From Nocardioides daeguensis (GTDB lineage: Bacteria; Actinomycetota; Actinomycetes; Propionibacteriales; Nocardioidaceae): a stretch of DNA of 44,315 nt. Below the pieces are notes generated by a model that made no database searches, was not told the origin of the DNA, and saw nothing but the letters and a program-made list of their open reading frames with translations. Location of the stretch: assembly GCF_019192965.1 (NCBI RefSeq), contig NZ_JAHTKU010000028.1, positions 1 through 44,315 on the forward strand, given 5' to 3'. Each line of letters starts with the position of its first letter. Position 1 is the first letter of the stretch. The position numbers and the translations under genes are program-made. Below are positions 23,526-29,953 of this stretch, one piece after another.

Positions 23526-25408
23526 CCACTCCTCCGCACGAGCCCGGCACCGGCCGGCCCGTCGTCGGCGGGCGGTACGAGCTCGGCGAGCTCCTCGGCC
23601 GCGGCGGCATGGCCGAGGTCCGCAAGGGCACCGACACCCGGCTCGGCCGGGTCGTGGCCGTCAAGCGGCTGCGCACCGACCTCGCCAGCGACCCCACCTT
23701 CCAGGCCCGGTTCCGCCGCGAGGCCCAGTCGTCGGCGTCGCTCAACCACCCGGCGATCGTCTCGGTCTACGACACCGGCGAGGAGCGCACCACCCACCCC
23801 GACGGCAGCACCGAGGTCGTCCCCTACATCGTGATGGAGTACGTCGCCGGGCGGACCCTGCGCGACATCCTGCGCGAGGGCCGCAAGATCCTGCCCGAGC
23901 GGGCCCTAGAGATCACCAGCGGCGTGCTGTCCGCGCTCGACTACAGCCACCGCGCCGGGATCATCCACCGCGACATCAAGCCCGGCAACGTCATGCTCAC
24001 CCCGTCCGGTGACGTGAAGGTGATGGACTTCGGCATCGCCCGCGCGATGAGCGACGCCCAGTCCTCGATGACCCAGACCGCGGCCGTCGTCGGGACCGCC
24101 CAGTACCTCTCCCCGGAGCAGGCCCGCGGCGAGACCGTCGACTCCCGCTCCGACGTCTACTCCGCCGGCTGCCTGCTCTACGAGCTGCTCACCGGACGCC
24201 CGCCGTTCGTCGGCGACTCCCCCGTGGCGGTCGCCTACCAGCACGTCCGCGAGCCCGCCGTACCCCCGTCGCGGCACGAGGACGACCTCACCCCCGAGGT
24301 CGACGCCATCGTGATGAAGGCGCTCGCCAAGCGGGTCGAGGACCGCTACCAGTCAGCCGCCCAGATGCGCGCCGACATCGAGCGCTACCTCGCCGGCCGC
24401 CCGGTGCAGGCGGTGCTGCCCGCCGAGACCAGCGAGACGTCCGTCGTCGCGCCGCGCCACGCCGCGCCGGTCGAGCACCACGAAACGGCGATCCGCCAGC
24501 CGCTGCCGCCCGACCGCGACAGCGACCGCCGCAGCCGGACCACGCTGTGGGTGCTCCTCGGCGTCCTCGTCGCCGCCCTCATCGGCACGGCGTTCTTCGT
24601 GCTGCCGCGGCTCTTCGACAACACGCCCCCCGACGTCCGGGTGCCCAACGTGGTCCGGATGACCGAGGACGACGCCCGCAGCGCGATCGGGAAGGCCGGC
24701 TTCGAGGTCGGCACCGTCAGCGTCCGCAACGACGACACCATCGAGGCCGGCCGGGTGATCGAGCAGGACCCGATCGGCGACGACTACGTCGCCGAGGGGA
24801 CCCGGATCAACCTCGTGGTGTCGCTGGGCAAGGGGCAGTTCGCGCTGCCGTCGGTGCTCGAGCAGAAGCGCAAGGCCGCGATCGAGACCCTGGTCGCGGC
24901 CGGGATCGCGCAACGCAACATCACCGAGCGCGAGTGCGACACCGACGAGCCCGCGAACACCGTCGTGGAGCAGAACCCGGCCGCCAACACCATGGTCGAC
25001 CAGGACGCGACCGTCGAGCTGTGCATCTCCGACGGCCCCGAGGACGTGCCGAACGTGGTCGGCATGAAGCAGGCCGCCGCGGAGCAGGCACTGCGGGAGG
25101 CCGGCTTCACCCCGATCACCCGCGACGCCCGGCCCGACGACGCCAGCCAGAAGAAGGGCCGGGTCACCGAGCAGATCCCCGGCGAGGGACCGCGCCCGAA
25201 GGGCACCGAGGTGATCATCTTCATCTCGGTCTACGAGCCCGCACCGCCCGCTCCCGACACCGACGGCGACGGCCTGACCGACACCGACGAGGCCACCCGC
25301 GGCACCGACCCGACCAACCCGGACTCCGACGGCGACGGGGTCGGCGACGGCGCCGAGGTGAGCGCCGGGACCGACCCGCTCAACCCGCTCGGGCGGGTCG
25401 GGCGCTGA
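23522..25408 (+). CDS. pknB: PknB-type Ser/Thr kinase with three PASTA units and a calcium-binding-type tail
   Basis: The product is 628 residues. The kinase domain (about 17-290) has GRGGMAEV, Lys48, HRDIKPGN (Asp151), DFG at 169-171, and QTAAVVGTAQYLSPEQ in the activation loop. A membrane helix lies at about 341-361. Three PASTA units follow (about 371-436, 440-504 with C472 and C501, 508-572); these bind muropeptides/lipid II. Residues 578-620 are two thrombospondin type 3-like repeats (DTDGDGLTDTDE, GTDPTNP, DSDGDGVGDGAE, GTDPLNP), which bind calcium in other proteins and are not part of standard PknB. The GTG overlaps the pknA stop (GTGA). This is the last gene of the operon. Confidence 0.95.
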   Translation: MTTPPHEPGTGRPVVGGRYELGELLGRGGMAEVRKGTDTRLGRVVAVKRLRTDLASDPTFQARFRREAQSSASLNHPAIVSVYDTGEERTTHPDGSTEVVPYIVMEYVAGRTLRDILREGRKILPERALEITSGVLSALDYSHRAGIIHRDIKPGNVMLTPSGDVKVMDFGIARAMSDAQSSMTQTAAVVGTAQYLSPEQARGETVDSRSDVYSAGCLLYELLTGRPPFVGDSPVAVAYQHVREPAVPPSRHEDDLTPEVDAIVMKALAKRVEDRYQSAAQMRADIERYLAGRPVQAVLPAETSETSVVAPRHAAPVEHHETAIRQPLPPDRDSDRRSRTTLWVLLGVLVAALIGTAFFVLPRLFDNTPPDVRVPNVVRMTEDDARSAIGKAGFEVGTVSVRNDDTIEAGRVIEQDPIGDDYVAEGTRINLVVSLGKGQFALPSVLEQKRKAAIETLVAAGIAQRNITERECDTDEPANTVVEQNPAANTMVDQDATVELCISDGPEDVPNVVGMKQAAAEQALREAGFTPITRDARPDDASQKKGRVTEQIPGEGPRPKGTEVIIFISVYEPAPPAPDTDGDGLTDTDEATRGTDPTNPDSDGDGVGDGAEVSAGTDPLNPLGRVGR

Positions 25409-25423
25409 TCGCCCGCTGTCCCT

Positions 25424-25447
25424 CAGATCGTTCGATCGAACGGTCAG
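25424..25447. repeat. 24-bp palindrome, copy 1 (imperfect)
   Basis: The sequence is centred on TTCGATCGAA and flanked by CAGATCG and CGGTCAG. It starts exactly 50 bp before a second, perfect copy. Outer CCCT/AGGG bases lengthen the dyad. It lies between the convergent pknB and DUF881 genes and may act as a terminator hairpin. Confidence 0.7.
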
Positions 25448-25473
25448 GGGGAGGTGGGGCGCCCGAAGTCCCC

Positions 25474-25497
25474 CAGATCGTTCGATCGAACGATCTG
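25474..25497. repeat. 24-bp palindrome, copy 2 (perfect)
   Basis: The sequence reads identically on both strands: CAGATCG, then TTCGATCGAA, then CGATCTG. A GTCCC lead-in is shared with copy 1. It ends 10 bp before the stop codon of the DUF881 gene. It is either a terminator or a protein-binding site; the pairing at 50 bp is unusual for a plain terminator. Confidence 0.75.
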
Positions 25498-25507
25498 AAG
25501 GACCGGG

Positions 25508-26314
25508 TCAGCCCAGCGGCCGGGCGTACTGCAGGTCGACCACGCCGTCGTACGCCGGCGCCTCGATCCGGTCCTCGAACTCGAGGTCCCAGCCCATCTG
25601 GATGAGCGGGTTGTCGGCGTCGGTGCGGTAGCCGCTGACGATCGGGTCGGCGGCGACCGAGGAGTACAGCTCGCTCGGGTCGCCGACCGCCTCGATGACG
25701 TAGGGCTGGGGGAAGGGCTGGCCCTGCAGCTGCACGACCGGGCCCTTGCAGCGGATGCCGGTCGTCGAGATCACCCGCTGGCCCGCGATCGTGACGGCGG
25801 TGGCGCCGCCGCTCCACAAGGCGTTGACCAGGGCCTGGATGTCTTGTTGGTGCACGACGAACCGGTTGAGGTTGAGCCGGTCCTCGGGGTCGAGGTGCTT
25901 GTTGCGCTCGACGGCCTGGTCGAGCAGCTCGGCGGGGGCGTCGGACAGGGTGATCGCGAGGCCGGGTCCGGTGCGCGGGGTCATCCCCGCCGGGTCGCGC
26001 AGCTTCGCGATCTCGCGCCGCGCGTCGCGCACGCCCTTGTCGCCGACGGTGGCGCTCAGCTCCTCGACCTGGTCGGACAGGTCCTGGTACCGCTGCTCGA
26101 CCTTGCGGTAGTCGGCCGCCTCGCCCTCGACCAGTCCCGCGAGATCGGTGTAGCGACCCGGGCGCAGGTCGGAACCCTCGCTGTTGGTGGCCGAGACGGC
26201 GAGCAGCGCGCCGCTGAGCAGCACCACGACCGGCGTACCGACCCGCCACGCACGCGAGCGCTGGCGCGCCTCGGGTCGGCGGCCCGTCGTACCTCCGGCG
26301 TGGGCACCCGTCAT
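25508..26314 (-). CDS. DUF881 family membrane-anchored protein
   Basis: The product is 268 residues. A basic N-terminus precedes one membrane helix (about 24-42, GTPVVVLLSGALLAVSAT). A coiled-coil-like stretch (VEQRYQDLSDQVEELSATVG) follows, then the DUF881 domain with GPGLAITLSDAP, VHQQDIQALVNALWSGGATA and TIAGQRVIST. A homologue lies between crgA and pknB in mycobacteria and other actinobacteria, and a role in cell-envelope or division biology is assumed but unproven. I chose the ATG at 26312-26314; an in-frame extension to 26356 would run into the crgA start region. It is divergent from crgA and convergent with pknB. Confidence 0.88.
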   Translation of the reverse strand: MTGAHAGGTTGRRPEARQRSRAWRVGTPVVVLLSGALLAVSATNSEGSDLRPGRYTDLAGLVEGEAADYRKVEQRYQDLSDQVEELSATVGDKGVRDARREIAKLRDPAGMTPRTGPGLAITLSDAPAELLDQAVERNKHLDPEDRLNLNRFVVHQQDIQALVNALWSGGATAVTIAGQRVISTTGIRCKGPVVQLQGQPFPQPYVIEAVGDPSELYSSVAADPIVSGYRTDADNPLIQMGWDLEFEDRIEAPAYDGVVDLQYARPLG

Positions 26315-26358
26315 ACTGACAGTGTCCACCACCACCGAACCTGATCGAGGAGCCACCC

Positions 26359-26865
26359 GTGGCGAAGTCGTCCCGCCTGTCGAAGCGCAAGGAGCGCGAG
26401 GTCTTCGGCGACCCGGAGCGCGGCCGCGTGATGAGCCTCCGGTTCGCCATCGCGCTGCTGCTCATCCTCGGCGGCATCGCCTGGATCCTCTACTACTACT
26501 TCGGGATCCGGCCCACCGACGGGTTCGGCAGCATCGGCGAGAACGGCAAGGTCCGCCAGCCCGGCGGACCGTCCTTCATCGCCGACCTCGAGGGCAAGAA
26601 CTACCTGATCGGGTTCCTCGCGTTCTTCCTGGGCCTGATGATCTCCGCGCACCCCTCGACCCCGCTCGGCCGCGGCCGCGGCGTCGTGGTCGCGATGCTC
26701 GCGTGCTTCCTCGTCGGCCTGCTCTGGATCTGTGTCTTCTACATCTTCCTGACCGGCAACGACCCGAAGGACATCCCGGTCCTCAACGACCTCGGGCAGA
26801 AGAACCTGTTCGTCGGCATCGGGTTCATGGCCGTCGGCTTCGCCTTCGCCACCCGCTGGGAGTAG
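26359..26865 (+). CDS. crgA: CrgA-like division protein, apparently duplicated
   Basis: The product is 168 residues, about twice the usual CrgA length. The C-terminal half (about 105-168) is a normal CrgA: helix VVVAMLACFLVGLLWICVFY, loop, NDLGQKNL, helix, and the FATRW ending. The N-terminal half repeats the plan with helix LRFAIALLLILGGIAWILYY, a loop, ADLEGKNYLIGFLAFFLGLM. The blocks at 76-96 and 144-164 share D, L, K, N and two Gly at matching positions. CrgA recruits PBPs and CwsA to the FtsZ ring. The GTG at 26359 has GAGGAG upstream. It is divergent from DUF881 with 44 bp between starts. Confidence 0.85.
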   Translation: MAKSSRLSKRKEREVFGDPERGRVMSLRFAIALLLILGGIAWILYYYFGIRPTDGFGSIGENGKVRQPGGPSFIADLEGKNYLIGFLAFFLGLMISAHPSTPLGRGRGVVVAMLACFLVGLLWICVFYIFLTGNDPKDIPVLNDLGQKNLFVGIGFMAVGFAFATRWE

Positions 26866-26881
26866 GTCTCCCCCACGCGTA

Positions 26882-26920
26882 CGCCGCGCCGGCGGACCCT
26901 CTGCGGTCCCCGGCGCGGCG
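26882..26920 (+). terminator. crgA intrinsic terminator
   Basis: An 11-bp stem CGCCGCGCCGG/CCGGCGCGGCG continues inward with GGACC/GGTCC and is followed by CTGCTTTT. It lies 17 bp past the crgA stop. Confidence 0.85.
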
Positions 26921-26948
26921 CTGCTTTTCCCCGGCCCCCCACCGCCCG

Positions 26949-27026
26949 TTTTCCCCAGGGATGTCCACAGCTGGGGAGAATTACACGGGTGTGATTCCTC
27001 CACATCGGTGGAAAAGCCTGTGGAAA
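26949..27026. other. cluster of DnaA-box-like sites in a convergent gap
   Basis: Within 80 bp there are ATGTCCACA (26961-26969), CTCCACA (26998-27004), GGTGGAAAA (27007-27015) and TGTGGAAA (27019-27026), plus TTTTCCCCA at 26949. All are near matches to TTGTCCACA or its complement, in a patch locally richer in A/T. The gap lies between convergent crgA and the rhomboid gene, so promoter function is not expected. None is a perfect box. Confidence 0.4.
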
Positions 27027-27089
27027 CCGAGGGGGAAGCCGAACGGCCCGCCCCGCTGCTGCGGGACGGGCCGGAGGGCTGAGCGGACG

Positions 27090-28010
27090 TCAGGTCAGGG
27101 TGAGCGTGCGCAGCACGGTGGCGGCGACGAGGACCACGCCGACCGCGGAGAGGCCGGCCACCTGGACCGGCGTACGCCGCTCCTTGGGCGCGAGCACGAG
27201 GACGGCGGCGATCACGATCCCGCCGAGCAGGCCGCCGAAGTGGCCCTGCCAGGACACGTTGGAGATGGTGAAGGTCAACAGCACGTTGATGCCGATCCAC
27301 ACCAGCAGGCCCTGCACGTTGCCCCCGACCTTGAGGCCGACCACGACGAGCGCGCCCATCAGGCCGAAGACGGCACCCGAGGCGCCCACGGTCGTGGTCT
27401 GCTCGGGCGAGAGCCAGTAGACGGCGACCGATCCGGCCAGACCCGAGAGCAGGTAGAGCGCGAGGTAGCGGCCCCGGCCGAGGATCGCCTCGAGCTGGGG
27501 GCCGAGCACCCACAGGGCGAGCATGTTGAACCCGAGGTGCCAGGGCTCGACGTGGGTGAACATCGAGGTGAGCAGCTGCCAGAAGGCGCCGTCACTGACG
27601 CCGGCGGCCCAGTGCGCGGTGGTCCCGGCCTCGCAGCTGGCCTGGTCCACGAACGGGTAGTAGCTGCCGTCGCTCTCCCGGCACGCCCCGCGCACCGCGA
27701 GCGCGAACAGCTCGTAGAGCCGGCTGCCGTAGCGACCGGACGCCATGATGGCCACCCACACGACGACGTTGATGCCGATCAGCGCGATCGACACCGCGCC
27801 GGGGTTGCCGGTGACCTGGCCGCCGTACGCCGTCCGCGCCTGGCGCACCGACTTGCGGCCCTCGGCGACGCACTCGGGGCACTGGAAGCCGACCGCCGCG
27901 TCGCGCATGCAGTCGGGGCAGATCGGGCGCTCGCAGCGCTGGCAGCGGATCCAGGTCTCACGGTCGGAGTGCCGGTAACAGGTCGGCACTCCGACCGGAG
28001 GGGTGCTCAT
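27090..28010 (-). CDS. rhomboid-family intramembrane serine protease with N-terminal zinc finger
   Basis: The product is 306 residues. A B-box-like zinc finger lies at about 11-45 (CYRHSDRETWIRCQRCERPI, CPDC, CPEC). Six or seven membrane helices follow. Rhomboid motifs are HLGFNMLALW (oxyanion-side HxxxN), the catalytic Ser in GASGAVFGLMG, and the catalytic His in WQGHFGGLLGG. It would cleave membrane substrates within the bilayer. The ATG at 28008-28010 lies 10 bp after the ppiA stop, so the two genes are probably cotranscribed. The rhomboid-ppiA pairing near pknB/crgA is common in actinobacteria. Confidence 0.92.
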   Translation of the reverse strand: MSTPPVGVPTCYRHSDRETWIRCQRCERPICPDCMRDAAVGFQCPECVAEGRKSVRQARTAYGGQVTGNPGAVSIALIGINVVVWVAIMASGRYGSRLYELFALAVRGACRESDGSYYPFVDQASCEAGTTAHWAAGVSDGAFWQLLTSMFTHVEPWHLGFNMLALWVLGPQLEAILGRGRYLALYLLSGLAGSVAVYWLSPEQTTTVGASGAVFGLMGALVVVGLKVGGNVQGLLVWIGINVLLTFTISNVSWQGHFGGLLGGIVIAAVLVLAPKERRTPVQVAGLSAVGVVLVAATVLRTLTLT

Positions 28011-28020
28011 GCGGGGTGGG

Positions 28021-28527
28021 TCAGCCGATGATCTCGACGGACTCGATGACGACCGGCTCGATCGGGCGGTCACCGGCGCCGGTCGGGACCTTGCCGATCG
28101 CGTCGACGACGTCGCGCGAGGCCTGGTCGGCGACCTCGCCGAAGATGGTGTGCTTGAAGTTCAGCCACGTCGTCGGGGCGACGGTGATGAAGAACTGCGA
28201 GCCGTTGGTGCCCGGGCCGGCGTTGGCCATGGCGAGCAGGTACGGCTTGTCGAAGACCAGCTCGGGGTGCGGCTCGTCCTTGAACTGGTAGCCCGGACCA
28301 CCGGTGCCCGTGCCCTGCGGGCAGCCGCCCTGGAGCATGAAGCCCTCGATGACGCGGTGGAAGATCAGGCCGTCGTAGAACGGCTCGCCCGGACCCTTCG
28401 CCGAGTTCGCCTTCTCGCCCTTGGCGAGGCCGACGAAGTTGGCGACCGTCTCCGGCGCGTGGTTCGGGAACAGGTTGAGCGTGATGTCGCCCTTGTTGGT
28501 CTTCAGGACGGCCTGCTGCTCTGCCAT
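28021..28527 (-). CDS. ppiA: cyclophilin-type peptidyl-prolyl isomerase
   Basis: The product is 168 residues and a complete cyclophilin domain: NFVGLAKG, YDGLIFHRVIEGFMLQGG (catalytic Arg in FHRV), LAMANAGPGTNGSQFFIT and HTIFGEV. No signal peptide, so it is cytoplasmic like mycobacterial PpiA, whose gene has the same neighbours. It catalyses cis-trans isomerisation of prolyl bonds. GAGACGAGG precedes the ATG at 28525-28527. Confidence 0.95.
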   Translation of the reverse strand: MAEQQAVLKTNKGDITLNLFPNHAPETVANFVGLAKGEKANSAKGPGEPFYDGLIFHRVIEGFMLQGGCPQGTGTGGPGYQFKDEPHPELVFDKPYLLAMANAGPGTNGSQFFITVAPTTWLNFKHTIFGEVADQASRDVVDAIGKVPTGAGDRPIEPVVIESVEIIG

Positions 28528-28713
28528 GGAAGTGCCTCGTCTCCGGGGTGGTACGGGTGGTCGTTCGGAACGTCCTCGATCCTACTGAGGCGGGGCACGA
28601 GGACCACAGGCCCGGCAGGGGTTACCCCGGCGGAGGCGACGTGGTGGGATGGAGTCGTCGACCCGACCGGGTCAGGGCCCGCACGGGGCCCAACGGCGAA
28701 GGGAGCGCAGGGC

Positions 28714-29037
28714 ATGGGAAAGCTGAAGAAGCTGGTGGTCCTCGGTGCGCTGGGGGCGCTCGTCGCCGCGGTCGCCAAGAAGCTGCAGGCCGGCGGCGAC
28801 GAAGCGTCGCTGTGGCAGTCCGCCACCGAGCCGACCTCGCCCGCGGTGCCCACCCCGCCTGCCCCGCCGGCACCGCCCGCCCCGCCCGCGCCACCGGCTC
28901 CGGTCGAGGCACCCGACGAGCTGCTCGTCGACAACGCGCCCGAGCCGATCGACGAGCCCGACCAGGTCCCGCCGGTGCCGGCCGACGAGCGGCCGGACCC
29001 GCTGACCGACCCGCTCCCGGAGGAGCCGCAGGCCTGA
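28714..29037 (+). CDS. DLW-39-like small protein with Ala/Pro repeat
   Basis: The product is 107 residues. It begins MGKLKKLVVLGALGALVAAV, a short hydrophobic anchor, followed by AKKLQAGGDEASLW. The latter resembles the core of the small actinobacterial DLW-39 proteins (lysine-rich, ending in a DLW-type tripeptide, here SLW). It continues into an Ala/Pro repeat (PPAPPAPPAPPAP) and an acidic proline-rich tail. Function unknown; the tail is far longer than in typical family members of about 39 residues. GAAGGGAG is suitably placed before the ATG at 28714. A perfect terminator hairpin follows. Confidence 0.75.
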   Translation: MGKLKKLVVLGALGALVAAVAKKLQAGGDEASLWQSATEPTSPAVPTPPAPPAPPAPPAPPAPVEAPDELLVDNAPEPIDEPDQVPPVPADERPDPLTDPLPEEPQA

Positions 29038-29056
29038 GCGCGCGAGCGCGGCGCGC

Positions 29057-29092
29057 GACAGGGGCGGTGCGGACCTCCGCACCGCCCCTGTC
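29057..29092. terminator. perfect 16-bp terminator hairpin
   Basis: GACAGGGGCGGTGCGG pairs perfectly with CCGCACCGCCCCTGTC around the loop ACCT, then CGGACTTCT. It is placed 20 bp after the DLW-39-like gene and 25 bp from the end of the convergent collagen-like gene, so it probably serves both. Confidence 0.85.
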
Positions 29093-29116
29093 GGACTTCT
29101 CCTCGCCGGCGTCGCC

Positions 29117-29746
29117 TCAGCTCGCGCTCGCGCAGAGCGCCACCAGGGTGTAGCCGTTCGTGCCCGGGACGAGGTTGGACACCCGCACGCCGATCCCGGT
29201 GGGGAAGCCGAACAGGTCGTAGCCCGCGTGCTTCGGAGTGACCGTCAAGTCGTCGATGTTGGCTGCGGAGCTCAGCGCCCAGCTGATCAGCACCTTGCCC
29301 GCCGGGCAGTTGGCCCAGGTCGTCTTCTCGGCATTGCCACCGACGGAGTCGGCGGTCTCGACCTTGGCGAGGCCCAGGATGCCCGCCGGGCCCTGCGGCC
29401 CCGCCGCGCCCTGCGGTCCCTGGGCGCCGGTCGCTCCCTGCGGCCCCGTGTTGCCCTGCGGTCCGGTGGCTCCCTGGGGTCCGGGCGCGCCGGCCGGTCC
29501 GGGCGCACCGGGGGCACCCTTCTCGCCGGCCGGCCCCCTGTCGCCACCCTTGAGCGCGGCCAGCGCCGCCGGCGACAGGTCGGCGGCGGTCAGGCTGCCG
29601 TCCTTGACGTGCTTGGAGGTGATGGCGCTCTTCGCGATCTGCTTGCCGGTGATCTTGGCGGCGGCGTACGAGCCCCCGGCGAGCGCGAGGGCCAGGATCG
29701 TGGCCAGCACGACGCCGGGCGCGAGGAGCCTGCGGACGATGGACAT
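29117..29746 (-). CDS. secreted collagen-like repeat protein
   Basis: The product is 209 residues. A signal/anchor helix covers about 8-30 (LLAPGVVLATILALALAGGS). A short domain with ITGKQIAKSAITSKHVKDGS follows, which is often seen in actinobacterial surface proteins. Then come 18 uninterrupted Gly-X-Y triplets (GDRGPAGEKGAPGAPGPAGA and onward). A C-terminal globular domain of about 85 residues has two cysteines. Bacterial collagen-like proteins form triple helices and act in adhesion or as spore/surface filaments. GGGAG lies before the ATG at 29744-29746. The operator-like dyad at 29850-29868 is about 100 bp upstream. Confidence 0.88.
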   Translation of the reverse strand: MSIVRRLLAPGVVLATILALALAGGSYAAAKITGKQIAKSAITSKHVKDGSLTAADLSPAALAALKGGDRGPAGEKGAPGAPGPAGAPGPQGATGPQGNTGPQGATGAQGPQGAAGPQGPAGILGLAKVETADSVGGNAEKTTWANCPAGKVLISWALSSAANIDDLTVTPKHAGYDLFGFPTGIGVRVSNLVPGTNGYTLVALCASAS

Positions 29747-29849
29747 GAGGGGGTACTCCCTTCCGAGACCCCACGGGAGCGGGGTGGCGACGGTGCCGGA
29801 CGGGATCGTCCGGCCCCACGGACGCTAGGAAGTCACGACCATCCGCGGC

Positions 29850-29868
29850 TTGAGTAGTGACCACTCAA
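29850..29868. promoter_or_regulatory. 19-bp operator-like dyad
   Basis: TTGAGTAGTGACCACTCAA is symmetric around its centre with one mismatch. It lies in the 207-bp gap between the end of the LuxR-type regulator gene and the start of the collagen-like gene, roughly 105 bp before the latter. The neighbouring regulator is the obvious candidate to bind it; that is inference. Confidence 0.5.
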
Positions 29869-29953
29869 TTGCGGCTCAACGGCGGCTCGGGGCCAGCTCG
29901 TCGACGGCTCGTCGGCCGCTCGCTGACCGCTCGAGGCCGCAGCGCGGTCGGGC

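Noticed and set aside
26866..27089. A replication origin
   Set aside because: dnaA and dnaN are not adjacent, no perfect DnaA box and no AT-rich unwinding region; kept only as a box-like cluster.
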